The notes below the pieces were generated by a model. The model was not told the origin of the DNA and ran no database searches. It saw nothing but the letters and a program-made list of their open reading frames with translations. Made by a program: the position numbers and the translations under genes. Shown piece by piece: positions 51,924 to 60,445 of a stretch of DNA of 64,000 nt. Numbering within the stretch: the stretch's first letter is position 1; every line of letters begins with the position of its first letter. Source of the stretch: Gemmatirosa kalamazoonensis (lineage in GTDB: Bacteria; Gemmatimonadota; Gemmatimonadetes; Gemmatimonadales; Gemmatimonadaceae); assembly GCF_000522985.1 (NCBI RefSeq), contig NZ_CP007128.1, positions 124,001-188,000 of the forward strand, read 5' to 3'.

Positions 51924-52599
51924 TCGCGGCCGCGCGGCGGCCTGGATGCCGGAGCAGATCCCGGTGGAGGCGTTCGAGCTCCCCGAGCTCGAGATGCCGG
52001 AGCTGGAGCCGACCTACGACGCCGACACCCCGGTCACCGCGCGGGATCTCGAGGACGCGGTGCGCGCGGCGCTCGCGCGGCGCGAGGAGGAGGCGCTCGT
52101 CGAGCGCGAGCAGCTGCAGGCGGACGCGTACGCGGCCGGCGTGGCGCAGGGACGCGCGGAGGCTCAGGAAGCCGGACGCCTCGCGCTCGCGAGCGCGCTG
52201 GAGGCGCTGTGGCTCGCCGCCGAAGCGGTGCGCGAGGGCGAGGCGCGGTGGTTAGGCACGCTGCAGGACAACGTCGCGGCGCTCGCCTCGGCCGCCGCGC
52301 GCGTCGTCGTCGGGCGCGAGGTGCGCGACGACGACGGGCTGGTGCGCGATCTCGCGGCGCGGGCCACGGCGGAGTTCCCGCAGGACCAGTCGCTGCAGGT
52401 GCGCGTGCATCCGTCGGACCTCGACACGCTGAAGTCGACGCTCACCGAGTCGCGGCGCGCCGGCGAGGTGCGGTGGATCCCCGACCCGCGCGTGGAGCGC
52501 GGCGGCGTGGTGGTGGAAGGGCGCGAGCGCATCGTGGACGGGCGCGTGGACACGGCGCTCGAGCGCGTGTACCGCCGGCTGAGCGGCCACCATGCCTAA
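51901..52599 (+). CDS. fliH: Flagellar export ATPase regulator FliH
   Basis: 232 residues. A Pro/Glu-rich N-terminus, a long Ala/Glu helix with the FliH glycine pattern (AYAAGVAQGRAEAQEAGRLA), and a C-terminal domain (VGREVRDDDGLVRDLAARAT, LQVRVHPSDLDTLK, VERGGVVVEGRERIVDGRVD) match FliH/SctL. It tethers FliI to the export gate and C ring. The ATG at 51901 lies inside fliG; the next Met three codons on is equally possible. It overlaps the fliI start by 8 bp. Confidence 0.92.
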   Translation: MATMFSSDRGRAAAWMPEQIPVEAFELPELEMPELEPTYDADTPVTARDLEDAVRAALARREEEALVEREQLQADAYAAGVAQGRAEAQEAGRLALASALEALWLAAEAVREGEARWLGTLQDNVAALASAAARVVVGREVRDDDGLVRDLAARATAEFPQDQSLQVRVHPSDLDTLKSTLTESRRAGEVRWIPDPRVERGGVVVEGRERIVDGRVDTALERVYRRLSGHHA

Positions 52600-54004
52600 C
52601 GCGAATCGGTCCGCGCGCACGGCGCGCCTCACCCCGCCCGGCGGCATCCTCACGGTGTCGCCCGGCGAGGATCCGACCACGGCGCTCCTCGGCCTGCTCG
52701 ACGACTGTCCGCGCTTCGGCACGTACGGCAAGGTGACGCGCGTCGTCGGCCTCGTGATCGAGGCCGCGGGGCTCGACGTCGGGCTCGGGGAGCTGTGCCG
52801 CATCACGTCGCTCGCCGGCGACCAGTCGGTGCTGGCCGAGGTCGTGGGCTTCCACGAGCGCGGCGTGCTGCTCATGCCGCTCGGGGAGATGGACGGGCTG
52901 CACCCCGGCAGCTCGGTGCTGCCGTTAGGCCGCTCGTTCGGGGTCGACGTCGGTCCGGGGCTGCTCGGCCGCATCCTGAACGGCCTCGGCCACCCGATCG
53001 ACGGCAAGGGGAAGCTCGACGTGGAGGAGCGCGTGCCGCTCGCCGCCGAGCCCCCGAATCCGCTCGTGCGCGAGATGGTGAGCGAGCCGATGGAGACGGG
53101 CGTGCGCGCGATCGACGGCACGCTGACGTTCGGGCGCGGCCAGCGCGTCGGCATCTTCGCCGGCTCGGGCGTCGGCAAGAGCACGCTGCTGGGCATGATC
53201 GCCCGCCAGGCGCGCGCCGACGTGAACGTGATCGCGCTGCTCGGCGAGCGTGGCCGCGAGGTGCGCGAGTTCATCGAGCACTCGTTAGGCCCGGAGGGGC
53301 TCGCCCGCTCGGTGCTCGTCGTCGCCACCGGCGACCAGGCGGCGCTCGTGCGGGCCCGCGGCGCGCTCGTCGCCACGGCGATCGCCGAGTACTTCCGCGA
53401 CCAGGGGAAGCAGGTGCTGCTCATGGTCGACTCGGTGACGCGCGTCGCGATGGCGTGGCGCGAGATCGGCCTCGCCGTCGGCGAGCCGCCGACGACGAAG
53501 GGTTATCCGCCGTCGGTGTTCGCCGCCCTGCCCCGGCTCCTGGAGCGCGCGGGCAACGGTGAGCGCGGCGGGATCACCGGCATCTACACCGTCCTCGTGG
53601 ACGGCGACGACTTCAACGAGCCCGTGGCCGACGCCGCGCGCTCGATCCTCGACGGCCACGTCGTGCTCACGCGCAAGCTCGCCGCCGCGGGCCACTTTCC
53701 CGCGATCGACGTGCTCGACTCGAAGAGCCGCGTGCGCGACCAGATCATCACCCCCGAGCACAAGGGCGCGGCGAACGCGCTGCTGAAGCTCGAGGCGGCG
53801 TATCGCGAGAAGGAGGACCTCATCCTCGTCGGCGCGTACCAGCGCGGGAGCGACCCGATGGTCGACGCGTCGATCGCGCTGCGCGAGCAGGCGCTCGGCT
53901 TCCTGCAGCAGCGCCCCGACGAGGCGAGCAAGTACGACATGACGCGCGCGACGCTCGCGCACCTCGGCAAGCAGATCGCCGCGCAGTCGCGGCGGGGAGC
54001 CTAA
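52592..54004 (+). CDS. fliI: Flagellum-specific export ATPase FliI
   Basis: 470 residues, F1-beta-like. Walker A is GIFAGSGVGKSTLLG, Walker B QVLLMVDSVTRVAMAWREIG, and PPTTKGYPPSVFAALPRLLE and GSITGIYTVLVDGDD-type GGITGIYTVLVDGDDFNEP are diagnostic of type III ATPases. It energises export of rod, hook and filament subunits. Two GTTAGGC words lie inside the gene, and both its start and stop codons fall within GCCTAAC. fliJ starts 3 bp after its stop. Confidence 0.97.
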   Translation: MPNANRSARTARLTPPGGILTVSPGEDPTTALLGLLDDCPRFGTYGKVTRVVGLVIEAAGLDVGLGELCRITSLAGDQSVLAEVVGFHERGVLLMPLGEMDGLHPGSSVLPLGRSFGVDVGPGLLGRILNGLGHPIDGKGKLDVEERVPLAAEPPNPLVREMVSEPMETGVRAIDGTLTFGRGQRVGIFAGSGVGKSTLLGMIARQARADVNVIALLGERGREVREFIEHSLGPEGLARSVLVVATGDQAALVRARGALVATAIAEYFRDQGKQVLLMVDSVTRVAMAWREIGLAVGEPPTTKGYPPSVFAALPRLLERAGNGERGGITGIYTVLVDGDDFNEPVADAARSILDGHVVLTRKLAAAGHFPAIDVLDSKSRVRDQIITPEHKGAANALLKLEAAYREKEDLILVGAYQRGSDPMVDASIALREQALGFLQQRPDEASKYDMTRATLAHLGKQIAAQSRRGA

Positions 54005-54007
54005 CGG

Positions 54008-54505
54008 GTGTTCCGGTTCCGACTGCAGCGCGTGCTCGACCTGCGCGAGCGCAAGGAGCGCGACGCCGCCACGGCGCTCGTCGCCGCGGAGGAGATCGCG
54101 GCGGCCGCGCGCGCCGAGCAGGAGCGGCTGGAGGCCGCGCGCGCCGCGCTCGCCCGACAGGCGGCGCCCACCGAGGTGGCGGAGACGGGAGAGTTGAGCG
54201 TGGGCGCGCTGCGCACGCTGCAGTTCCTGCTCGGGCGGCTCGACGAGCGCGTCGAGGAAGCGGCGTCGGCGACGACGTCGGCGGAGGACGTCGTGGCGCA
54301 GCGGCAGGACGACCTGCGCGCCGCGTACCGCGACCGCCGCACGCTCGATCGACTGCGCGAGCGCGCCCAGGAGACCTGGCGGGCCGGCGAGAGCGCCGCC
54401 GACCGCCAGCGCATGGACGAGATCGCGCTCACGCGCTTCACACAGGCGTACACCGCGCACGGCGGCGCCGGACAGCAGTCCCCCACCGATTCGGACGAGT
54501 CGTAA
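54008..54505 (+). CDS. fliJ: Flagellar export protein FliJ
   Basis: 165 residues from a GTG. The typical start FRFRLQRVLDLRERKERDAA is followed by a two-helix coiled coil rich in Ala, Arg and Glu. FliJ links FliI with FlhA and cycles chaperones. Position directly after fliI and length support the call. The C-terminal tail (GAGQQSPTDSDES) is disordered. Confidence 0.9.
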   Translation: MFRFRLQRVLDLRERKERDAATALVAAEEIAAAARAEQERLEAARAALARQAAPTEVAETGELSVGALRTLQFLLGRLDERVEEAASATTSAEDVVAQRQDDLRAAYRDRRTLDRLRERAQETWRAGESAADRQRMDEIALTRFTQAYTAHGGAGQQSPTDSDES

Positions 54506-54508
54506 GCC

Positions 54509-55366
54509 ATGGGCATGGTGCGTTTGATGATGCCGTTCCTCGTCGGGCTGCTGCTCGGCGTCAGCGGCACGACGGCGATGAAGATCCAGCAAGCGAAGAG
54601 CGCCGCGCCGCTGGTCGGCGTGATGCCGACGCGCGCGCCGGCGAAGGCCGCGCCCGCGCACCCGGCGGCGCCGGAAGGCGGCGAGCACGCCGCGGCCGAC
54701 TCGTCGAGCGTGCCCGCGACCGCGCCGGTCGACAGCGCGGCGCACGACGGCGCGGCGCACGACAGCGCGGCGCACGACAGCGCGCGGGCGCCGGCTCCGG
54801 AGAGGACGGCGGGGCCGGTGACGATCGGGACGGTGCCGCGACGCCCGGTGGACCGGCCGCGCACGACGGCGCCGGCGACGCACGCGCCCATCACGCCCAC
54901 GCAGGTCGCGTCGAACGAGACGCCGGCTCCGGCGAGCGGCACGGTGCCGGCCGCGGTGCCTAACGAGCCGTCGAGCGGGACGCCGAACACCGCGTCGCCC
55001 GCCCCGCGCAGCACGCCGCCGGCGCGGACGCCGAAGGAGCCCGCGCACCGCGCCTCCGCGCGCGCGGACTCGGCGGCGGTGATGGTGCGGTCGCCGAAGC
55101 CGCTGGTGGAGACGCGGATCGCGTCGGCCACGGCGGCGGCGCGCGCCGACGGACCGCCGGAGCGCCGCCTCGCGAAGGTGTTCGGCAACATGGCGGCGAA
55201 GGAGGCCGCGCGGGTGCTCGAGCAGATGGAGGATCGCGACGTGCAGACCATTCTCGCCCTGCTCGCCGACCGCCAGGCGGCGGCGATCCTCGCCGCGCTT
55301 CCCGCGCCGCGCGCCGCGGCGCTCGGCAAGCTGGCGCTCCGTACCCCGACCGCGGGAGGCCGCTGA
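54509..55366 (+). CDS. MotE-like protein with C-terminal MgtE N-like domain
   Basis: 285 residues. An N-terminal membrane anchor (MMPFLVGLLLGVSGTTAM) is followed by a very long Pro/Ala/Ser/Thr-rich linker with DSAAHDGAAHDSAAHDS repeats. The C-terminal domain (LAKVFGNMAAKEAARVLEQM, LALLADRQAAAILAALP) is the MgtE-N-like unit of MotE, a periplasmic stator chaperone that often lies between fliJ and fliK. The linker is far longer than in known MotE, a point worth noting. Its last base is the first base of the next start codon. Confidence 0.8.
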   Translation: MGMVRLMMPFLVGLLLGVSGTTAMKIQQAKSAAPLVGVMPTRAPAKAAPAHPAAPEGGEHAAADSSSVPATAPVDSAAHDGAAHDSAAHDSARAPAPERTAGPVTIGTVPRRPVDRPRTTAPATHAPITPTQVASNETPAPASGTVPAAVPNEPSSGTPNTASPAPRSTPPARTPKEPAHRASARADSAAVMVRSPKPLVETRIASATAAARADGPPERRLAKVFGNMAAKEAARVLEQMEDRDVQTILALLADRQAAAILAALPAPRAAALGKLALRTPTAGGR

Positions 55367-55977
55367 TGCAGGTCACGAGTGCGGGGCTGCTCGACACGCT
55401 GAGCGGCGCGTCGACGGGCAGCCGGACGCCTAACGATCACACGTCGCCCGCCGACTCGCCGGCGTTCGCGTCCATGCTGACGGCGGCGATGACGCCGCCG
55501 CCGCGCCCCGAGCCGCCGCCCCGTCAGGAGCCGGCCGCCGAGTCGCTCGGCGATCGCGACGAGGGGACGTCGGAGGAGACGGGCGCCGAGGGCACGTCGA
55601 CGCGCGGCACGACGGCGCGCGCCGACCGGACCGACCGGACCGACCGGACCGACGACGTGGACGCGCGGCGCCAGGTCGGGCGGCACGAGGCGCGCGACGT
55701 GGCAGGCGAGGACGCGCACGGCGACGCGGGCACGCGCGACGACGACGAGACGCGGCGAGCGGCGCGACGACCGCCGCGGGGGCCCCCCCCCGAGAGCACG
55801 ATGCCGCTGCCGCCGCCGACGCGACGAACCATTCCGACGCCGCCGATGCCACGAGCGCGGCACGCGGCCGACGCCACGAGCGCGGCGCGCGCGGCGCGCA
55901 CGACGCGAAGGATGCCGACGGCACCGAGGGCGCCGCGGGCGCCGACGCGACGAACGGCGCGGCCGCGACGGACGTGA
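55366..55977 (+). CDS. fliK: FliK-type hook-length protein, N-terminal part (frame broken at a 9-C tract)
   Basis: 203 codons. Residues 1-138 look like a FliK N-terminal half: MQVTSAGLLDTLSGASTGSR, then acidic low-complexity sequence (EGTSEETGAEGTSTRG, DRTDRTDRTDD). After a run of nine C (55783-55791) the frame becomes Pro/Arg-rich and looks like shadow sequence (PTRRTIPTPPMPRARHA). The neighbouring frame from that point gives a plausible continuation that leads directly into the next entry. One added C would join them. It may therefore be the first part of one gene with the following entry, either switched by slippage or misassembled. Confidence 0.6.
   Translation: MQVTSAGLLDTLSGASTGSRTPNDHTSPADSPAFASMLTAAMTPPPRPEPPPRQEPAAESLGDRDEGTSEETGAEGTSTRGTTARADRTDRTDRTDDVDARRQVGRHEARDVAGEDAHGDAGTRDDDETRRAARRPPRGPPPESTMPLPPPTRRTIPTPPMPRARHAADATSAARAARTTRRMPTAPRAPRAPTRRTARPRRT
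55783..55791. repeat. Homopolymer tract G5C9
   Basis: Five G (55778-55782) followed by nine C (55783-55791). The two halves of the fliK region are in different frames on either side; ten C would make them continuous. Confidence 0.9.
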
Positions 55978-57221
55978 CGCAGATCGCGCGCGCGCTCGAT
56001 GGCGTCGACCCCGAGCTCCGCGCGCGGCTGGAGCGCGTCGTGGAGCGCATGCGCGACGAGACGGGCCACGACGTGCAGGCGGTCGAGAGCACGCGCACGC
56101 AGGAGCGGCAGGACTTCCTGTACGCGCAGGGCCGCACGCGCGACGGCGACGTCGTGACGTGGACGCGCCACTCGCGCCACACCGCCGGCGAGGCGGTGGA
56201 CGTCACCGTGGACGGCGGGTGGAGCGACCGCGCGGGGTTCGAGGCGCTGCAGCGTGTGGCGCGCGAGGAGGGGCTGCGCACGCTCGGCATGCGCGACCCC
56301 GGCCACCTCGAGATGCCTCGCAGCGCGCACCCGTCGGCGGAGCAGGTCGCGGGCGCGCAGGTCGCGGGCGCGCAGGCAGCGGTGGAGTCGACGGTCGACA
56401 CGGCCGCGACGATCGACGGCGCGCGTCACGCATTCGTGCAGGCGGCGCACGCCGCGCTCGCCGCGCAGCGGCAGGGCGACGCGTCGCGTGGCTCCGACGG
56501 CGGCGATCGGCGCGGCGGCTCGCGGCAGGCACCGCGCGACACGAGCGCCGTCACGGCGGGGTCGCGCCGCGCGGGCGAGCCGGCGGGCGACAGCGCGGCG
56601 AGCGCGTTAGGCAGCGGCACGGGCGCGACGACGTTCGCCGACGTGTCCGCCCGCGTGGCGGCCCCCGCCCCAGCGGCGGGCGTCGATGCCGCGATGCGCG
56701 TGGCGCAGCTGCTCGACGCGCGCGAGGCGGCGCCGGCGCAGCCGATGTCGTCGATCACGCTGCGGCTCGAGAACCTCGCCGGCGGCATCGATCGCATCCG
56801 CGTCGGGCTGCGCGGTCTCGAGGTCGGCGCGTCGATCGACCTCGCGGACCACGCTGCGGCGGAGCGGATGCGCGCGAGCGTGAACGAGCTGCGCGGCGCG
56901 CTCGACCGGCACGGCCTGACGACGGACACGGTGCAGATCTCGAGCGTCGGGCGCGGCGCCGAGGCGATCGACGCCGGACGGCTCGTCGCCGCGGCGGCCG
57001 GCACGTCGGGCGCGGAGCGCTCCGGCGCGGGCGGCTCGTCGTCGCAAGGCTCGCAGCAGGGCGCGCAGCAGCAGGGCCGCGACGCGCAAGGGCGCGACGC
57101 GCAGGCGCGCGACGCCCAGCAGCGCGACGCGAACGATCAGCGCCGGCAGCGGCGCGACGCCGACAGCCCGGACGACACCGATCCGCGCGGCGGGCGCCGC
57201 CCGCGACGCGACGGCCGTTAG
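55974..57221 (+). CDS. fliK: M15-type peptidoglycan peptidase domain fused to a FliK C-terminal domain
   Basis: 415 codons from a GTG overlapping the previous stop (GTGA); the true start may be upstream across the C-tract. Residues 15-115 match M15 D-Ala-D-Ala/L-Ala-D-Glu peptidases: HSRHTAGEAVDV gives zinc ligands His69 and Asp76, and DPGHLEMP gives His111. Residues about 240-320 match the FliK C-terminal hook domain (SITLRLENLAGGIDRIRVGL, MRASVNELRGALDRHGLTTD). The tail is Gln/Arg/Asp-rich low complexity (GRDAQARDAQQRDANDQ). It lies where fliK belongs, before flgD and flgE. A dual role in wall penetration and hook-length control is inferred. Confidence 0.75.
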   Translation: MTQIARALDGVDPELRARLERVVERMRDETGHDVQAVESTRTQERQDFLYAQGRTRDGDVVTWTRHSRHTAGEAVDVTVDGGWSDRAGFEALQRVAREEGLRTLGMRDPGHLEMPRSAHPSAEQVAGAQVAGAQAAVESTVDTAATIDGARHAFVQAAHAALAAQRQGDASRGSDGGDRRGGSRQAPRDTSAVTAGSRRAGEPAGDSAASALGSGTGATTFADVSARVAAPAPAAGVDAAMRVAQLLDAREAAPAQPMSSITLRLENLAGGIDRIRVGLRGLEVGASIDLADHAAAERMRASVNELRGALDRHGLTTDTVQISSVGRGAEAIDAGRLVAAAAGTSGAERSGAGGSSSQGSQQGAQQQGRDAQGRDAQARDAQQRDANDQRRQRRDADSPDDTDPRGGRRPRRDGR

Positions 57222-57265
57222 GCATCGGTTAGGCATCCGTCAGGCATCACCCTTCCCCGACCCCC

Positions 57266-57952
57266 ATGGCCACCGGAATCTCCGCCGCGGCGCCGAGCAC
57301 GGCGACGCAGAGCACGACGACGCAGCCCGACAGCCTGACGCGCGGCCCCGGCGGCGCGCTCGGCAAGGACCAGTTCCTCCAGCTGCTCGTCGCGCAGATG
57401 AAGAACCAGGACCCGATGAACCCGATGGACAGCAGCCAGATGGCGGCCCAGCTCGCGCAGTTCTCGAGCGTCGAGCAGCTCACGCAGATCAACGAGACGC
57501 TGTCCACGCAGTCGACTGGCCAGACGGGGCTCGCGACGCTGCTCGCGAACAACGGCGCGCTCGGCGCGGTCGGCAAGTCGGTCGTCGTCGCGGCGGACTC
57601 GGTCGACACGACGAAGGGCGCGCCGGCGTCGGTGCTCGCCGACGTGCCCGCGGGCGCGACGCACGCGACGCTGAAGGTCTACGCGTCGGACGGCACCGAG
57701 GTGGCGTCGCAGGACCTCGGCGCGGTGAGCGCGGGGCGCCACGCCTTCACCGTCGGCTCGTCGGCGAAGTCGCTCGCCGGCGGTACGTACAAGTACGTCG
57801 TGGAGACCGACGCGGGCACGAACGAGACCAACGCCGCGCCGACGTACGTCAGCGGCAAGATCGACGGCGTGCGCTTCTCGTCGCACGGCCCCGTGGTGTC
57901 GATCGGCGGGGTGGAAGTGCCGTACATGTCGGTTACCGAGATCACGGGCTGA
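57266..57952 (+). CDS. flgD: Hook cap/scaffold protein FlgD
   Basis: 228 residues. The N-terminal export and assembly motif LGKDQFLQLLVAQMKNQDPM, NPMDSSQMAAQLAQFSSVEQ and LTQINETL are typical. The C-terminal FlgD Ig/Tudor-like region follows (GRHAFTVGSSAKSLAGGTYK). It caps the growing hook. The ATG lies 44 bp after the fliK stop, behind three tandem GTTAGGCATC-like units (57217-57249). Confidence 0.95.
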   Translation: MATGISAAAPSTATQSTTTQPDSLTRGPGGALGKDQFLQLLVAQMKNQDPMNPMDSSQMAAQLAQFSSVEQLTQINETLSTQSTGQTGLATLLANNGALGAVGKSVVVAADSVDTTKGAPASVLADVPAGATHATLKVYASDGTEVASQDLGAVSAGRHAFTVGSSAKSLAGGTYKYVVETDAGTNETNAAPTYVSGKIDGVRFSSHGPVVSIGGVEVPYMSVTEITG

Positions 57953-57966
57953 TCGTTCATCTGACA

Positions 57967-58036
57967 GCTGCGTGGCTGCGTGCTGCGTGGCTGCGTAAGG
58001 ACACTCACGCTACACGCAGCTACGCAGCCACGCAGC
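57967..58036. repeat. Inverted GCTGCGTG array between flgD and flgE
   Basis: Left arm GCTGCGTG-GCTGCGT twice (57967-57996, period 15), right arm of inverted ACGCAGC units (58014-58036). It fills most of the 114-bp gap. Confidence 0.88.
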
Positions 58037-58066
58037 ACGGCTGCCTAACCCGCATCCCTTTCATCG

Positions 58067-59596
58067 ATGCTTCGTTCCCTCTTCGCCGGCGTGTCGGGCC
58101 TCCGGAACCATCAGGTCCGCATGGATGTTATCGGCAACAACATCGCAAACGTTAACACCGTCGCCTTCAAGGCCGGACGCGTGACGTTCAAGGAAGGCTT
58201 CGCGCAGCTGCTGCAGGGTGCGAGCCGTCCGCCCGGAGACCAGGGCGGCATCAACCCGATCCAGGTCGGGCTGGGCATGCAGATCGGCTCCATCGACCAG
58301 CTCTTCACGCAGGGCAACATCGAGACGACGGGGCAGACGACCGACCTCGCGCTGCAGGGCGACTCGTTCTTCGTCGTGCGCAAGGGGAACCAGAGCTTCT
58401 ACACGCGCTCCGGCAACTTCCAGCTCGACGCCGACGGCCGCATGGTCTCGCCGACGAACGGCTTCGTCGTGCAGGGCAAGGTGTACCAGAACGGCGTGCT
58501 GCAGGACGGCATCCAGGACATCAAGCTCCCGTTCGGCCAGAAGGTCGCCGCGAAGGTGACGTCGACGATGAAGCTCGCGGGCAACCTGAGTGCGGCCGCG
58601 CCGGTGTTCGACACGAGCGATCCGGACGGCGCCGGGCCGCAGCAGAGCGGCTTCAACGCCGGCACCCGCGGCGAGGCCCGCAACGCCGGCGCGTTCAGCG
58701 AGACGTCGATCTCGATCTTCGACTCGCAGGGCACGAAGCACGACGTGAAGATCCAGTTCTACAAGACCGCGGCGAACACGTGGAACTGGCAGATCGACCC
58801 GACGGCGAGCACCGTGACGTCGACGCAGACCGTCGCCAGCGGCAAGGTCACCCTGCCCCGCGCGGACGCGAACTCGGTCGTCGCGCGCGTCGTCACGGCG
58901 AGCGGCACCGTGGTGGACCCGCAGTACATCAGCGGCCCCGACGCGTCGGGCGCCGTCACGATCGATCCGCAGTCGGGCGTCAGCGACGGCGACGCGGTGT
59001 CGGTGGACTACTTCATCCCGCCGGCGGCGACCGGCAACGGCATCAACAGCGGCACGCTCGTCTTCGACACGCAGGGCAACCTCGATCCCACGCAGTCGGA
59101 CCAGATCAACGTCCAGTTCGGCGTCCTCGGCGCCGACGACGTGAACGTGAGCGTCGACTACGGCAGCGGCACGCTCGGGCTCACGCAGTACGCCACGTCG
59201 TCGACCGCGGTGCTGCGCGACCAGGACGGCTACACCGCCGGTACGCTCCAGAACTTCTCGATCGATCGCTACGGCACGATCACCGGCTTCTTCACGAACG
59301 GCACGACGTCGCCGCTCGGCAAGATCGTCCTCGCCGACTTCAACAACCCGTCCGGTCTCCTCCGCACGGGCGACAACATGTACCAGGAGTCGGCCAACTC
59401 CGGCGCCGGGGTCCTCGGCTTCGCGCTCGAGGGGTCGCAGTCGCAGATCACCTCCGGCGCGCTCGAGATGTCGAACGTCGACCTCGCGCAGGAGTTCACG
59501 AACATGATCGTCGCCCAGCGCGGCTTCCAGGCGAACGGCAAGGTGGTCTCGTCGAGCGACGAGATGCTGCAGGAGCTGCTGCAGATCAAGCGGTAA
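58067..59596 (+). CDS. flgE: Flagellar hook protein FlgE
   Basis: 509 residues. The N-terminal rod-hook helix (SLFAGVSGLRNHQVRMDVIG, NNIANVNTVAFKAGRVTFKE) and the C-terminal one (LEMSNVDLAQEFTNMIVAQR, GFQANGKVVSSSDEMLQELL) are canonical. LALQGDSFFVVRKGNQSFYT follows the FlgE/F/G pattern. The variable centre makes it longer than E. coli FlgE. A GAGCGTR repeat array begins 4 bp after the stop. Confidence 0.96.
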   Translation: MLRSLFAGVSGLRNHQVRMDVIGNNIANVNTVAFKAGRVTFKEGFAQLLQGASRPPGDQGGINPIQVGLGMQIGSIDQLFTQGNIETTGQTTDLALQGDSFFVVRKGNQSFYTRSGNFQLDADGRMVSPTNGFVVQGKVYQNGVLQDGIQDIKLPFGQKVAAKVTSTMKLAGNLSAAAPVFDTSDPDGAGPQQSGFNAGTRGEARNAGAFSETSISIFDSQGTKHDVKIQFYKTAANTWNWQIDPTASTVTSTQTVASGKVTLPRADANSVVARVVTASGTVVDPQYISGPDASGAVTIDPQSGVSDGDAVSVDYFIPPAATGNGINSGTLVFDTQGNLDPTQSDQINVQFGVLGADDVNVSVDYGSGTLGLTQYATSSTAVLRDQDGYTAGTLQNFSIDRYGTITGFFTNGTTSPLGKIVLADFNNPSGLLRTGDNMYQESANSGAGVLGFALEGSQSQITSGALEMSNVDLAQEFTNMIVAQRGFQANGKVVSSSDEMLQELLQIKR

Positions 59597-59648
59597 GCCG
59601 AGCGTAGAGCGTAGAGCGATGAGCGTGGAGCGTAGCGCGTAGAGCGCG

Positions 59649-59663
59649 CGGCAACTCTTACCG
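59649..59663. promoter_or_regulatory. Activator palindrome CGGCAA-CTC-TTACCG
   Basis: One mismatch from perfect. First of two sites spaced 24 bp, centre to centre, upstream of fliL. Confidence 0.6.
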
Positions 59664-59672
59664 GGCGTCGGG

Positions 59673-59687
59673 CGGCAATCCTTGCCG
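59673..59687. promoter_or_regulatory. Activator palindrome CGGCAA-TCC-TTGCCG
   Basis: Perfect arms, 186 bp upstream of fliL. No matching sigma-54 element was found between this site and the gene. Confidence 0.7.
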
Positions 59688-59872
59688 CTCGGCGCTTTCG
59701 TTCATCCGGCCACGTCCCGGGCCGGCGACCGGCGTTCGACTTGAACTCGTTGCTGGGTAAATACTTACGCTCCACGCGCCACGCTCCACGCTCATCGCGC
59801 CCCCTGGCACCGGCCCTGCTTTTCCCTCGCCCCGGAAAAGCACGTCCCCCGCCTCTCCCCTCCCGCCCAGAA

Positions 59873-60436
59873 ATGTCCGCCGACGCTCAGACGCCGCCGG
59901 CCGCCGATTCGTCGCCGAGCAAGATGAAGGCGATGATGCCGTTCGCCCTCGCCCTCGTGCTCGGCCTCGCGGTCGGCGGCGCGTCGGGCGTGTTCGTCGT
60001 GGGCCCCGCGATGGCGAAGGGGATCAGCCCCGCCGCCTCCGCCGCGCGCCCTGCCCGCGGAACCGACGCCACGGCGTCCGCCGAGGACGCGTCGGCCGAA
60101 GGCGGCGACGGCGAGGCGAAGCCGGGCGAGAGCACGAACCAGGTCTACACGCTCGACAACCTCGTGCTGAACCCCGCCGAGTCGGGGGGCACGCGCTTCC
60201 TGCTGCTCTCCGTCGCGTTCGAGACGACGAGCGCCGCGCTGCTCGAGGACATGAAGACGCGCGACGCCGAGCTGCGCGACGCGGTGCTCGTGACGTTAGG
60301 CGCGAAGACCGTCGAGCAGCTCGCCGACATGCGGCTCCGCGAGCAGATCAAGGCCGAGCTGACCGTCGCCGCGCGCAAGCTGTTCAAGAAGAAGGCGACG
60401 CTGCGCATCTACTTCCCGCAGTTCGTCATCCAGTAA
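59873..60436 (+). CDS. fliL: Flagellar basal body-associated protein FliL
   Basis: 187 residues from the ATG at 59873. A cytoplasmic tail, one membrane helix (MMPFALALVLGLAVGGASGV), an Ala/Asp-rich linker and the periplasmic stomatin-like domain (VYTLDNLVLNPAESGGTRFL, ELRDAVLVTLGAKTVEQL), ending LRIYFPQFVIQ, match FliL. It surrounds and supports the stators. fliM follows by 9 bp. Confidence 0.93.
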   Translation: MSADAQTPPAADSSPSKMKAMMPFALALVLGLAVGGASGVFVVGPAMAKGISPAASAARPARGTDATASAEDASAEGGDGEAKPGESTNQVYTLDNLVLNPAESGGTRFLLLSVAFETTSAALLEDMKTRDAELRDAVLVTLGAKTVEQLADMRLREQIKAELTVAARKLFKKKATLRIYFPQFVIQ

Positions 60437-60445
60437 GAGCCGCCC

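Larger units (their letters stand above)
59600..59793. repeat. Inverted GAGCGTR arms bracketing the fliL control region
   Basis: Left arm of about six imperfect GAGCGTA/GAGCGTG units (59600-59641), right arm TACGCTC, CACGCGC, CACGCTC, CACGCTC (59766-59793). Between them lie two activator palindromes. Same family as the array at 19666-19741. Confidence 0.85.
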
